This document shows, piece after piece, positions 1-9,267 of a stretch of DNA of 64,000 nt; position 1 is the stretch's first letter; each line of letters begins with the position of its first letter. The stretch covers positions 157,168-221,167 of the forward strand of contig NZ_MJAO01000008.1 in assembly GCF_001902635.1 (NCBI RefSeq), written 5' to 3'. The position numbers were made by a program, and so were the translations under genes. Origin of the DNA: Serratia marcescens (GTDB taxonomy: Bacteria; Pseudomonadota; Gammaproteobacteria; Enterobacterales; Enterobacteriaceae). The notes under the pieces are model-generated. The model ran no database searches. It was not told the origin of the DNA and was given only the letters and a program-made list of their open reading frames with translations.

Positions 1-673
1 ACATCGCCATCGACAGCATCTTGCGCATCGCTGGGGTATCGCGGCCGCGCAGCAGATGCCAGGCGGCGGAAGCGCCGACGAAGAACGCCGAGGAGAGGAA
101 GGCGGCGGTAGACATGTGCAGCAGGCGGTACGGGAAGGACGGGTTGAAGATCACCTTCAGCCAGTCGACCGGCACCACTTGGCCGTTGATGATTTCATGC
201 CCTTGCGGGGTCTGCATCCAGCTGTTGGAGGCCAGGATCCAGAAGGTGGAGATCAGCGTGCCGAGCGCCACCATGCAGGTGGCGAAGAAATGCAGGCCGG
301 GGCCGACGCGGTTCCATCCGAACAACATCACACCGAGGAAACCGGCTTCGAGGAAGAAGGCGGTCAGCACTTCATAGGTCAGCAACGGCCCGGTAATGCT
401 GCCGGCGAACTCGGAGAAGAAACTCCAGTTGGTGCCGAATTGGTAGGCCATCACCAGTCCAGACACCACGCCCATGCCGAAGTTGACGGCGAAAATCTTT
501 GACCAGAAGTGGTAGAGCTCACGGTAGGCTTCATTGTGCGTTTTCAACCATAACCCTTCCAGCACCGCCAGGTAGCTGGCTAAACCGATGGTGATGGCGG
601 GGAAAATGATATGGAAAGACACGGTGAAGGCGAACTGTATTCTGGCGAGTTCCAGTGCATCAAGACCCAGCAT
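1..673 (-). CDS. Cytochrome bd-type ubiquinol oxidase subunit I (CydA/CioA family), 5' part only
   Basis: The gene runs off the left edge, so only about the first 224 residues are visible. It starts MLGLDALELARIQFAF, and an AGGAGG ribosome site lies 5 bases before the ATG. Family features seen are the early SFHIIFP histidine (high-spin heme b595 ligand region), the FGTNWSFFSEF stretch, the FFLEAGFLG helix with a conserved acidic residue, and RLLHMS carrying the second heme histidine. In this family subunit I oxidises quinol and reduces oxygen in the inner membrane together with subunit II. The quinol-binding loop that separates ordinary CydA from cyanide-insensitive CioA is outside the window. 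It is transcribed divergently from the MocR-type regulator, with 144 bp between the starts. Confidence 0.9.
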   Translation of the reverse strand, partial: MLGLDALELARIQFAFTVSFHIIFPAITIGLASYLAVLEGLWLKTHNEAYRELYHFWSKIFAVNFGMGVVSGLVMAYQFGTNWSFFSEFAGSITGPLLTYEVLTAFFLEAGFLGVMLFGWNRVGPGLHFFATCMVALGTLISTFWILASNSWMQTPQGHEIINGQVVPVDWLKVIFNPSFPYRLLHMSTAAFLSSAFFVGASAAWHLLRGRDTPAMRKMLSMAM

Positions 674-762
674 GGCGCCTCCTAGGGTTGAACATAAATT
701 AACCTCTTGAGTATAGCTGTCATTTTTATGTGAAAAGCTTGGCGTTAAGTTAATCACGAAGT

Positions 763-782
763 ACAGTGACTATAATAGTGAC
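763..782 (+). promoter_or_regulatory. Promoter with AGTGAC direct repeats flanking a TATAAT box
   Basis: The sequence AGTGAC-TATAAT-AGTGAC places a perfect -10 hexamer (771-776) exactly between two identical hexamers (765-770 and 777-782), 36 bp before the ATG of the MocR-type gene. MocR/GabR regulators are known to bind direct repeats near their own promoters, so an autoregulatory operator is inferred. It may also act on the divergent oxidase gene. No binding data are available. Confidence 0.45.
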
Positions 783-817
783 AGTTATTTTACTTTTTCA
801 TATAACAGTTAAGAGCT

Positions 818-2236
818 ATGACCCGATACGAACAGCTTGCACAGCAGATTAGAGAACAGATCCAGAACCGGGTGTGGCGGGCGGGCGACAAGCTGCCTTC
901 GCTGCGTGAGAGCGGCAAGCGCGCCGGGTTGAGCCTGATGACGGTGGTGCAGTCTTACCAACTGCTGGAGAGCCAGGGGTGGATCGTCGCCCGGCCGCAG
1001 TCGGGCTACTATGTGGCGGCGCGTCCGCAGCCGCTGCCCCAGCCATCGCGCGGCGAGAAGCTGTTGCTGAGCGAGCAGGTGGACATCAACGCCTTTATTT
1101 TCGACGTGCTGCAGGCCTGCAAGGATCCGGACATCGTGCCTTTCGGTTCGGCCTTTCCCGACGCCACGCTGTTCGCCCAGCCGAAGCTGGCGCGGGCGCT
1201 GAGCAGCGTGGCGCGCAAGTTCACGCCGCACAGTTCGCTGGCCAACCTGCCGCCGGGCAACGACGCACTGCGGCGGCACATTGCGCAGCGCTATGCGCTG
1301 AGCGGCATGCAGGTGGCGCCGGACGAGATCGTTATCACCGCCGGGGCGATGGAGTCGCTCAGCCTCAGCCTGCAGGCGGTGACCCAGCCCGGTGACTATG
1401 TGGCGATCGAGTCGCCGGCGTTTTACGGCGCGCTGCAGGCGCTGGAGCGGTTGCGGCTGAAGGCGGTGGCGATTGCCACGCACCCACAGGACGGTATCGA
1501 TCTGGACGCGCTGCAGCAGGCGGTGGAACAGTATCCGATCAAAGCCTGCTGGCTGATGACCCATTTCCAGAACCCGCAGGGCGCCACCATGTCGGAGGCC
1601 AACAAACAGCGCCTGGTGGCGCTGCTGCGCGAACGCCAGATCTCGTTGATCGAAGACGACGTTTACGGCGAACTGTACTTCAGCGCCGAACGGCCGTTGC
1701 CGGCCAAAGCGCTCGATAGCGGCGGCCAGATCCTGCACTGTTCGTCATTTTCCAAATGTTTGGCGCCGGGCTTTCGCGTCGGCTGGGTGGCGGCGGGGCG
1801 TTATGCGCAACAGATCCAGCGTTTGCAGCTGATGAGCACCGTTTCCACCAGCGTGCCGACCCAGATGGCGCTGGCGGATTATCTGCTGCACGGTGGCTAC
1901 GACACCCATCTGCGGCGGCTGCGGCGGCTGCTGGCTCAGCGCCAAAGCGCAATGCGCCAGGCGATCGCCCACCATTTCCCGCCGACGGTGAAGGTCAGCC
2001 AACCCGATGGCGGTTTCTTTTTGTGGCTGGAGCTGGATCCGGCGCTGTCGTCGATGGCGCTGTATCGGCGTGCGCTCTCACGGGGCATCAGTATCGCGCC
2101 GGGGCGCATGTTTACCACCGGCGACCATTTCAACCACTGCTTCCGCCTCAACGCCTCTTTTGAATGGAGCGATCGTTTTGAAGAGGCGATCAAAACCTTA
2201 GCCAAACTTATTCGGGGGCTGGAGCCGGCAGGCTGA
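818..2236 (+). CDS. MocR-family regulator (GntR winged helix fused to a PLP aminotransferase domain)
   Basis: A 472-residue protein with an N-terminal GntR-type winged helix-turn-helix (about residues 1-70, LPSLRESGKRAGLSLMTV) joined to a fold-type I aminotransferase domain from about residue 110. The PLP-binding lysine is expected in SSFSKCLAPGFRVGW, around residue 313, and the NPQG motif is present. Such proteins sense PLP or an amine/amino-acid ligand and normally regulate an adjacent gene. Length is normal for the family. Its neighbours are the divergent quinol oxidase and the downstream ABC importer operon, but the target is not evident from sequence. The AGTGAC repeats upstream suggest autoregulation. 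Confidence 0.9.
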   Translation: MTRYEQLAQQIREQIQNRVWRAGDKLPSLRESGKRAGLSLMTVVQSYQLLESQGWIVARPQSGYYVAARPQPLPQPSRGEKLLLSEQVDINAFIFDVLQACKDPDIVPFGSAFPDATLFAQPKLARALSSVARKFTPHSSLANLPPGNDALRRHIAQRYALSGMQVAPDEIVITAGAMESLSLSLQAVTQPGDYVAIESPAFYGALQALERLRLKAVAIATHPQDGIDLDALQQAVEQYPIKACWLMTHFQNPQGATMSEANKQRLVALLRERQISLIEDDVYGELYFSAERPLPAKALDSGGQILHCSSFSKCLAPGFRVGWVAAGRYAQQIQRLQLMSTVSTSVPTQMALADYLLHGGYDTHLRRLRRLLAQRQSAMRQAIAHHFPPTVKVSQPDGGFFLWLELDPALSSMALYRRALSRGISIAPGRMFTTGDHFNHCFRLNASFEWSDRFEEAIKTLAKLIRGLEPAG

Positions 2237-2390
2237 ACCGCGCTTTGCGCGGCGCTTCGCCCCAGAAAAATTCATAATGCTTTTTTCGGCAATGGAATGC
2301 CGGTTTCGTTGTTAGACAGCCATCCAGCCGCCTATTACTCTGCGATAAATTTTGTCACATTTTTATCAACGGGAAGACGAGGGGCTGTGG

Positions 2391-4079
2391 GTGAGTGGAA
2401 TAAAAAATAAATTAAACAAACTGTTGCGCTATCGGCTGACGCCGTTGGCGCTGGTCTGCGCGCTGGGCCTGAGCGCCGGCGTTCAGGCGGAAACGCTGGT
2501 TGAAGGCATCACGCCGGCCAGCGATGCCGCTCGGGTGCCGGCCGCCGCCAAGCTGCGCAAAGATACCGTGGTGGCAGGCATCTCGGAGCCGCAGGGCATT
2601 TTCAATCCGTATCTGTTTACCAACGGCTGGGACGAAAACGTGACCGACGTGATCTTCAGCCGACTGATTGGCCTGGACAGCCAGGGCAAGCCGGAAGGGC
2701 GGCTGGCGGAGTCCTGGCAGGTCAGCCCCGATAATCTGACCTATACCATTAAACTGCGGCCGAACCTGGTCTACAGCGACGGCTCGCCGCTGAAAGCCGA
2801 TGATATTGCCTTTACCCTGACGCTGCTGCACGATCCGGCCTATGACGGCGACACCGATATCACGCCGGCGCATATTCAGGGTGGCGCCGAGTATAAAAAC
2901 GGCACCGCCGCCGCCATCAGCGGCCTGAAAGTGATCGACGATCGCACGATACAGATCGTCACCACCCAAGCGGGCGCGACCACGTTACAGCTGATAGGCG
3001 GGCCGGTGCTGTCGCGGGCTTACTACGGCAAAGACTATCAGCGCGGCAAGCTCGACGGTGTGCGCGCCTTCAACGGCAAGCCGCTCGGCAACGGCCCTTA
3101 TGTTTACGACAGGTACGTGCCGGGGCAGGAGATCCGCTTCCACGCCAACCCGAACTTCTACCTCGGCCCGCCGCCGATGGCGCGCTTTATCTACCGCGTC
3201 ACCAACCCGGCCACCAACTTCCAACTGTTCCAGACCGGTGAGACCGACTACGACGCTTTTACCGCTAAGTCGGACGATATCGAACAGCTCAAGCTACTCG
3301 GTTTCGCCAATATCAACCTCTACAGCTCAAGCGATTACAGCCGCATCGATTTCAACCTCAAGCGCCCGGCGCTGCAGGATAAGCGGGTACGTCAGGCGCT
3401 GATCTACGGCCTGGATCGGCAAAGGCTGATCGCCGTGGTCTACCAGGGATACGGTAAGGTCGCCAACCAGCCGATCTCGCCGATCTCCTGGGCTTACGAT
3501 CCTAACGGCATCAATCCTTACGCTTACGATCTCGATAAGGCCGGAAAGCTGCTGGACGAGGCCGGCTGGCGTGTGGGCGCTGACGGCATTCGGCAAAAAG
3601 ACGGTAAAAAGCTGGAGCTGACGCTGCTGGTAACCAAAAAGCTGATCAACGATGCGCTGGTGCCGATCGCCAAGGACAACTACCGCCGGCTCGGGGTGGT
3701 GCTGAAACCGCAGGTATTGGATTTCAATGCGCTGCTGGCGCAGCGTAAGGCGGGCAATTACGACCTGGCGTCTCTCAGTACCAGCACGTTGAACGATCCG
3801 CACGACGGCGTGCGTAATTTTATCAGCCGCGAGAGCGAAACCGGCTATCACAACCCGCAGGTGGACTCTCTGATCGCCAGGGCCAACGCGACGTTGGATA
3901 TCGAACAGCGTAAGCCGCTATACCATCAGCTGTATCAGGCGCTGGCGGAAGATCCGCCGGTGATCTTGCTTGGCAACCGCGAGATATTGAGCGCCAGCAG
4001 CGCGCGCGTCACCGGCTTTAAACCGGATATCTACAACGGGTTGGTCGGTAGCCTGCCGAACGTCAAACCGGCGCCGTAA
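2391..4079 (+). CDS. ABC transporter periplasmic solute-binding protein, family 5 (peptide/opine/nickel type)
   Basis: First gene of a five-gene importer operon. I choose the GTG at 2391, preceded by GACGAGGGG, over an upstream in-frame TTG at 2352. This gives a classical signal peptide: basic KNKLNKLLRYR, hydrophobic core, cleavage after VQA. The mature protein shows family-5 hallmarks such as TYTIKLRPNLVYSDGSPLKADDIAFTL split over the first lobe, NGPYVYDRY, and the RVRQALIYGLDRQRL region near the middle. It would bind a peptide-like solute in the periplasm and deliver it to the two permeases encoded next. The exact ligand cannot be read from sequence; dipeptide, opine or glutathione-like substrates are all possible. 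Confidence 0.9.
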   Translation: MSGIKNKLNKLLRYRLTPLALVCALGLSAGVQAETLVEGITPASDAARVPAAAKLRKDTVVAGISEPQGIFNPYLFTNGWDENVTDVIFSRLIGLDSQGKPEGRLAESWQVSPDNLTYTIKLRPNLVYSDGSPLKADDIAFTLTLLHDPAYDGDTDITPAHIQGGAEYKNGTAAAISGLKVIDDRTIQIVTTQAGATTLQLIGGPVLSRAYYGKDYQRGKLDGVRAFNGKPLGNGPYVYDRYVPGQEIRFHANPNFYLGPPPMARFIYRVTNPATNFQLFQTGETDYDAFTAKSDDIEQLKLLGFANINLYSSSDYSRIDFNLKRPALQDKRVRQALIYGLDRQRLIAVVYQGYGKVANQPISPISWAYDPNGINPYAYDLDKAGKLLDEAGWRVGADGIRQKDGKKLELTLLVTKKLINDALVPIAKDNYRRLGVVLKPQVLDFNALLAQRKAGNYDLASLSTSTLNDPHDGVRNFISRESETGYHNPQVDSLIARANATLDIEQRKPLYHQLYQALAEDPPVILLGNREILSASSARVTGFKPDIYNGLVGSLPNVKPAP

Positions 4080-4127
4080 CGCCTTGACGCCGCCGCACCG
4101 GTCCGGGCGGCGGCGATGGAAACCGCA

Positions 4128-5084
4128 ATGAGAAACTTTATCCTGCGCCGTCTGTTGCAGACCATCCCGATGCTGTTGTTGGCTTCATTGCTGATTTTTT
4201 GCATCTTCGCCCTGGCACCCGGCGACTTTATCGACGGCAACATCAACCTGACCGCGCAACGCGCCGCCGAACTGCGGGCGTTGTACGGGCTGGATCAGCC
4301 GTTGTTCAGCCGTTATCTGCACTGGCTCGGCCGGCTGCTGCAGGGCGATCTCGGTTTTTCGCTGCAGTATCAGATTCCGGTCAGCACGCTGCTGAACCAA
4401 TACATCTGGAACTCGTTCCTGCTGGCGGCGGTGGCGATGGTGCTGTATTGGGGCATCGCGCTGGCGGTGGGGGTTGTTTCGGCGATGAAACCCTATTCGC
4501 TGTTCGATCATCTGATCACCGTGGTGGTGTTTGCCGCCATGTCGTTTCCGACGTTCTTCCTGTGCCTGTTGCTGATCAAATGGTTCGCCGTCGATTTGCA
4601 CTGGCTGCCGGCGGGCGGCATGTTGCGCACCGGCAGCGAGGCGAGCGGGCTGGCCTGGGCGCTGGAGGTGGCGGCGCACCTGCTGTTGCCGGTGTTGGCG
4701 CTGGTGATGCTGCAGGCCGGCAGCCTGACGCGTTATTTCCGCGCCAGCATGCTGGAAGTGATCCGCATGGACTATATCCGCACCGCGCGCGCCAAAGGGC
4801 TCAGGGAGAAAACGGTGATCCTCAAACACGCGCTGCGCAATGCGCTGTTGCCGATCATCACTCTGCTGGGGTTCGAGCTGCCGGGATTGTTCTCCGGTGC
4901 GTTGATCACCGAAAAAATCTTCAACTGGCCGGGCGCCGGGCATATCCATATCGATTCGCTGGCGGCGCGTGATTACCCGGTATTGATGGGCTTCACGCTG
5001 TTCCTGGCGGGGCTGACTATTCTCGGCAATCTGCTGGCGGACATTCTGTACGCCTACGCCGATCCGCGCATTCGCTTGAGGTAA
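4128..5084 (+). CDS. ABC transporter permease, DppB/OppB type
   Basis: Inner-membrane permease of about 318 residues starting MRNFILRRLLQTIPML, a typical N-terminus for DppB-like proteins. An in-frame ATG four codons earlier (4116) has a poorer ribosome site, so the start is slightly uncertain. About six hydrophobic helices are visible. The cytoplasmic EAA-type loop that docks to the ATPases is around ARAKGLREKTVILKHALRNA. It forms a heterodimeric channel with the next gene product and follows the solute-binding protein by under 50 bp. Confidence 0.9.
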   Translation: MRNFILRRLLQTIPMLLLASLLIFCIFALAPGDFIDGNINLTAQRAAELRALYGLDQPLFSRYLHWLGRLLQGDLGFSLQYQIPVSTLLNQYIWNSFLLAAVAMVLYWGIALAVGVVSAMKPYSLFDHLITVVVFAAMSFPTFFLCLLLIKWFAVDLHWLPAGGMLRTGSEASGLAWALEVAAHLLLPVLALVMLQAGSLTRYFRASMLEVIRMDYIRTARAKGLREKTVILKHALRNALLPIITLLGFELPGLFSGALITEKIFNWPGAGHIHIDSLAARDYPVLMGFTLFLAGLTILGNLLADILYAYADPRIRLR

Positions 5085-5088
5085 CGCT

Positions 5089-6039
5089 ATGTTGGCTACG
5101 CTGTTTTTCGGCCGCCGTCGCCGCTGGCGACAGGCGCAGCTGCCGGCGCTGGCGCAACTGTCACCGCCGCCCGCCGCGCAGGCCTGGCGACGGCTGCGCC
5201 GCCACCGGCCGGCGATGATTTCGCTGGCGTTGCTGGTGCTGTTGGCGTTGCTGTGCCTGATTGGGCCGTCGCTGTCGCCGTGGCGCGACGACGCCGGCGA
5301 TGTGCTGAATATCAATCAGGCGCCGAGCGGCGCGCACTGGTTGGGCACCGACTTTCTCGGCCGCGATATCTGCACCCGTCTGCTGCTGGCGGGGCGGATA
5401 TCGCTCACCATCGGTCTGGTGTCGATGCTGCTGTCGGTGACGTTGGGGTATCTGCTGGGGGCGCTTTCCGGCTATCTGGGCGGCGTGACGGACCGGCTGA
5501 TCATGCGTTTCGCCGATCTGCTGATGACCATTCCCGGCCTGCCGCTGCTGATCATCATGGGGGCGATGCTGACCGAGCTCGACGTCTCGCCGGACTACCG
5601 CATTTACATGGTGATGATCATGCTGAGCCTGCTGGGATGGCCGTCGCTGGCACGGCTGGTGCGCGGCCAGATCCTGTCGCTGCGCGAACGGGACTTCATG
5701 CTGGCCACCGAGGTGCTGGGGCTTTCTACCCGGCGGCGCCTCTTTGGCCACCTGCTGCCCAACACCGTGCCGATTTTGGTGGTGGTGGCCACGATGGCGG
5801 TGGCCAACGCCATCCTCAGCGAATCGGCGCTGAGCTACCTCGGGCTGGGCGTGGTGCCGCCGACGCCATCGTGGGGCAACATGATGGACGCCGCCAACAG
5901 CCTGATCGACTTTCAGCGCCGCCCCTGGCTGTGGATGCCGCCGGGATTGGCGATCTTCGTCACCGTGGTGGCGATCAATATTCTGGGCGACGGCCTGCGG
6001 GACGCGCTCGATCCGAAAATGAACGGGGTAAAACGATGA
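5089..6039 (+). CDS. ABC transporter permease, DppC/OppC type
   Basis: A 316-residue permease starting four bases after the upstream permease stops. It has the longer basic N-terminal extension and LGTDFLGRDICTRLL motif typical of DppC-like subunits, about six membrane helices, and an EAA-type loop around ATEVLGLSTRRRLFGHLLPN. It should pair with the DppB-type subunit. The stop overlaps the start of the following ATPase gene (ATGA), indicating translational coupling. N-terminal codon choice and GC match the neighbouring genes, so nothing suggests recent transfer. Confidence 0.9.
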   Translation: MLATLFFGRRRRWRQAQLPALAQLSPPPAAQAWRRLRRHRPAMISLALLVLLALLCLIGPSLSPWRDDAGDVLNINQAPSGAHWLGTDFLGRDICTRLLLAGRISLTIGLVSMLLSVTLGYLLGALSGYLGGVTDRLIMRFADLLMTIPGLPLLIIMGAMLTELDVSPDYRIYMVMIMLSLLGWPSLARLVRGQILSLRERDFMLATEVLGLSTRRRLFGHLLPNTVPILVVVATMAVANAILSESALSYLGLGVVPPTPSWGNMMDAANSLIDFQRRPWLWMPPGLAIFVTVVAINILGDGLRDALDPKMNGVKR

Positions 6040-7022
6040 GTCAACCGCTGGTGACGTTCGATCGGCTGTCGGTGTCGTTTCAGGGCGAGCAGGGGCCGGT
6101 GCGGGCGGTGCAGCAGGTCAGCCTTGAGCTGCAGGCCGGGCAAACGCTGGGGATTGTCGGCGAGTCGGGCTGTGGAAAAAGCGTGACCGCCATGGCGCTG
6201 ATGGGACTGCTGCCGCAGCCGCTGGCGCAGGTCGACAGCGGTGAGATTCGCTTTGAAGGACAAGACCTGCTGCAACTGCGGCCGTCGCAGATGGCCGATC
6301 TGCGCGGCAATCGGCTGGCGATGATCTTTCAGGAGCCGATGAGCGCGCTCAATCCGGTGCTGACCCTCGGCGAACAGCTGGTGGAGCCGCTGATTCGCCA
6401 TCTGGCCCTGTCGCCGAAAGCGGCCTGGCGTCAGGCGGTTCAACGGCTGACGGAAGTGGGGCTGGCGCGTGCGGAGGCGTTGATGCGCTGCTATCCGCAC
6501 CAGCTCTCCGGCGGCATGTTGCAGCGCGTGATGATCGCCATGGCGATCGGGTGCCGCCCGGCGCTGCTGATCGCCGATGAACCGACCACGGCGCTCGACG
6601 TCACGGTGCAGGCGCAGATACTGGCTTTGCTGCGCGAACAGAGCCGACGGCACAACATGGCGATGATCTTGATCACCCACGATCTCGGGGTGATCGCCCA
6701 GATGGCCGATCGGCTGGCGGTGATGTACGCCGGGCGCGTCGTCGAGCAAGGGGCGACGGATGACCTGTTGGCCGAGCCGCGGCATCCCTATACTCAGGGG
6801 CTGATCGCCTCGCGGCCGGTGCCGGGCCAGCGGCTCCGCCGTCTGTATTCCATTCCCGGCCAGGTGCCGGATTTGGCGCGCTTGCCTGAACACTGTGCGT
6901 TTGCCGAGCGCTGCGTGCAGGCCTCCGCTCGCTGCCGCGATGGCATCCCGCCGCTGTACGGCACACCGCAGCGCCAGTCCGCCTGCTTCCTCAATGCCGG
7001 AGGGCGCCCGCATGTCGACTGA
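6036..7022 (+). CDS. ABC transporter ATP-binding protein, DppD/OppD type
   Basis: A 328-residue nucleotide-binding subunit whose ATG overlaps the permease stop. Motifs in order: Walker A GESGCGKS, Q-loop in MIFQEPMSALNP, signature LSGGM, Walker B LLIADEPTTALD, and the switch histidine in LITHDLG. The C-terminal oligopeptide/dipeptide extension (PYTQGLI, then a cysteine-containing tail) is present. It supplies energy for import together with the next gene product. Its last codons overlap the next start by 11 bases. Confidence 0.92.
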   Translation: MSQPLVTFDRLSVSFQGEQGPVRAVQQVSLELQAGQTLGIVGESGCGKSVTAMALMGLLPQPLAQVDSGEIRFEGQDLLQLRPSQMADLRGNRLAMIFQEPMSALNPVLTLGEQLVEPLIRHLALSPKAAWRQAVQRLTEVGLARAEALMRCYPHQLSGGMLQRVMIAMAIGCRPALLIADEPTTALDVTVQAQILALLREQSRRHNMAMILITHDLGVIAQMADRLAVMYAGRVVEQGATDDLLAEPRHPYTQGLIASRPVPGQRLRRLYSIPGQVPDLARLPEHCAFAERCVQASARCRDGIPPLYGTPQRQSACFLNAGGRPHVD

Positions 7023-7980
7023 ACCTCTGGTGGAAGTGAAAGGATTAAAGAAATATTTCCCGCTGCGCGACGGGCTGTTCGGGCGCACGACCGGCCAGCT
7101 GAAGGCGGTGGACGACGTCAGCTTCAGCATTCGCAAGGGCCGCATTTTCGGGCTGGTGGGCGAGTCCGGCAGCGGCAAAACCACCGTTGGCCGTACGCTG
7201 CTCGGCCTGCACGACAAAACCGCCGGCGAGGTGATGTTCAAAGGGCAGGCGTTGGATAGCCTGAGCAAAGATGCGTTGCGCGCCCTGCGACCGAAAATGC
7301 AGCTGGTGTTTCAGGATCCGTACAGCTCGCTGAACCCGCGCCTGCGTGTGGGCGACGCCATCGGCGAAGCGCTGTTGCAGCACGGCCTGGCGAGCAAGGC
7401 GGAACTGCGCGAGCGGGTGCTCGACACCCTGGCGATCTGCGGGTTGTCCCCACAGCATTACGGGCGGTTTCCGCACGAGTTTTCCGGCGGCCAGCGCCAG
7501 CGCATCGGCATCGCCCGCGCGCTGATCCTACAGCCGGAATTTATTGTCGCCGACGAACCGATATCGGCGCTGGATGTGTCGATTCAGGCGCAGATCATCA
7601 ATCTGTTTTCCGACTTGCAGGAACGGCAGGGGGTGACGCTGCTGTTTATTTCACACGATCTCGGCGTGGTGGAGCACCTGTGTCAGGATGTGGCGGTGAT
7701 GTATCTGGGGCAGATTGTCGAGAGCGCCGATCGCGATACGCTGTTTCGTCAGCCGCTGCATCCCTACACGCAGGCCTTGTTGGCGGCAGTGCCGACGCTG
7801 GATCCGCATCGCTCGCCGCCGTGGGCGGCAAGCGGCGAACCGCCCAATCCCGCCGACCCGCCGCGCGGCTGCCGTTTTCACCCCCGCTGCCCGCAGGCCA
7901 CGGCGCAGTGCCGTGAACAGGCACCGCCGCTGCGCCGCGTGGCACCCGGCCATCGGGTGGCCTGTCACGTTGTGGCCTAG
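7012..7980 (+). CDS. ABC transporter ATP-binding protein, DppF/OppF type
   Basis: A 322-residue second ATPase of the importer starting MSTEPLVEVKGLKKYF. It carries Walker A GESGSGKTT, Q-loop LVFQDPYSSLNP, signature FSGGQRQRIGIARAL, Walker B FIVADEPISALD and switch FISHDLG. The C-terminal tail has the GCRFHPRCP cysteine motif usual in DppF/OppF. It ends the operon. Only two bases separate its stop from the end of the convergent hydrolase gene, and no terminator hairpin is visible between them. Confidence 0.92.
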   Translation: MSTEPLVEVKGLKKYFPLRDGLFGRTTGQLKAVDDVSFSIRKGRIFGLVGESGSGKTTVGRTLLGLHDKTAGEVMFKGQALDSLSKDALRALRPKMQLVFQDPYSSLNPRLRVGDAIGEALLQHGLASKAELRERVLDTLAICGLSPQHYGRFPHEFSGGQRQRIGIARALILQPEFIVADEPISALDVSIQAQIINLFSDLQERQGVTLLFISHDLGVVEHLCQDVAVMYLGQIVESADRDTLFRQPLHPYTQALLAAVPTLDPHRSPPWAASGEPPNPADPPRGCRFHPRCPQATAQCREQAPPLRRVAPGHRVACHVVA

Positions 7981-7982
7981 CG

Positions 7983-8957
7983 TCAGGCTAGGTAGTGCTT
8001 TAACGCGCGCCCGGCCTGGTGGATCGCCGAATGCACCGCCGGGACGTGGGCGAGCTGATTCAGCAGGCCGTAGTCGTGGATCAGTCCGTTGTAGCGGGTG
8101 GACGTGACCTCGACGCCGGCGGCGTCGAGCAGTCGCGCGTAGGCTTCGCCTTCGTCGCGCAGCACGTCCAGCTCGGCGGTCTGCACCAGCGCCGGCGGCA
8201 GGCCCTGCAACTGCTCCGGCGTGGCGTTGAGCGGCGAGGCGTAGATCTCTTTGCGCTGCCCCTTATCGGGCGCGTAGTTGTCCCAGAACCATTTCATCAT
8301 GTTGCGGGTCAGGAAATGGCCTTCGGCGAATTGATGATAGGAGTCGGTATCAAAATTGGCGTGGGTGACCGGCCACAGCAAAATCTGGCAACGCAGGGCC
8401 GGCGTGCCTTTTTCTTTGGCCATCAGGCTGACTACCGCCGCGATATTGCCGCCGGCGCTGTTGCCGACCACCGCCAGCCGCGTACCGTCAACGTTGATCT
8501 TTTCACCGTACTCGGCCACCCATTCGGTGGCGGCGTAAGCCAAATTGATCGCCACCGGGTAATGCACCTCCGGCGAACGGGGATAATTGACGAACACCGC
8601 CGCCGCGCCGGCGCTATGCACCAGATCGCGCACTAACCGTTCATGGGTAGGGAAATCCCCCAACACCCAGCCGCCGCCGTGAAAGAACATGAATACCGGC
8701 AGTTTCTCCTTGGCCCTGGCCGGCCGCACCAGCTGCAGCAGAATATCCTGACCTTCTACGTGAATGGTTTTCTCGCTGATCTCCACCTCACGCAGCGGCA
8801 CGTCAACGCTGCTTTGCAATTTTTCCATCACTTTGCGGGCATCTTTCACCTTCAACGCTTCAAGCGGTTTGCCGCCCTCGGCGTTACCCGCGGCGAGAAA
8901 CTGGCTGATGTCGCGCTGGGCGGCAGGCTGGCTGAGATCGACGGTTTTCTTGGACAT
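7983..8957 (-). CDS. Alpha/beta hydrolase, HSL/acetylesterase-like
   Basis: A 324-residue cytosolic hydrolase of the hormone-sensitive-lipase family. The oxyanion-hole motif HGGGWVLGD and the nucleophile elbow GNSAGG are clear. The acid and histidine are expected in the LDVLRDEGEAYA and GLIHDYG regions near the C-terminus. No signal peptide is present. Family members cleave short-chain esters, but the natural substrate is unknown. A good ribosome site (AAGGAGT) precedes MSKKTVDL. It is convergent with the ABC importer genes, and a functional link is possible but unproven. Confidence 0.88.
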   Translation of the reverse strand: MSKKTVDLSQPAAQRDISQFLAAGNAEGGKPLEALKVKDARKVMEKLQSSVDVPLREVEISEKTIHVEGQDILLQLVRPARAKEKLPVFMFFHGGGWVLGDFPTHERLVRDLVHSAGAAAVFVNYPRSPEVHYPVAINLAYAATEWVAEYGEKINVDGTRLAVVGNSAGGNIAAVVSLMAKEKGTPALRCQILLWPVTHANFDTDSYHQFAEGHFLTRNMMKWFWDNYAPDKGQRKEIYASPLNATPEQLQGLPPALVQTAELDVLRDEGEAYARLLDAAGVEVTSTRYNGLIHDYGLLNQLAHVPAVHSAIHQAGRALKHYLA

Positions 8958-9103
8958 GGTGACTCCTTGTGCGCAGAAGAAAAAGTGCGGTCAAGATCAC
9001 AGTGTAGTCGTTGGCGGGCAAAGGTGAGATGGAGGAGGCATGAAGGTAATTCACCGTTTTCATATGGGTATTTCAGGGGGGCTCCCCTCATCGGGGGGGC
9101 GTT

Positions 9104-9139
9104 GCACACCGCTGGGGCATCCCTGCACCGGATTGGGGC
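9104..9139 (+). promoter_or_regulatory. Candidate tandem NtrC sites of the ast operon
   Basis: Two imperfect dyads of the form GCAC-N7-GGGC lie exactly 21 bp apart (9104-9118 and 9125-9139), about 250 bp upstream of the sigma-54 promoter. NtrC binds TGCACCA-N3-TGGTGCA and normally works from pairs on one helix face. In E. coli astC is NtrC-dependent. The half-sites deviate from consensus, so this call rests partly on position. Confidence 0.4.
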
Positions 9140-9267
9140 GGAAAGTGTGATGGTGCGCAAATCGGGCGAAATTATTTTTGCGAGCGCGATCAGAAATCCT
9201 GAAGTTTTTCGTAATTGAATAGGATTTCGCGCGCAATGATGATTTTAGGCCTTATTTTTTCATTTAT

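Noticed and set aside
4185..5315. 376-codon minus-strand frame across the permease genes
   Set aside because: Low-complexity Q/R/H-rich translation opposite clear permease genes; typical antisense artefact.
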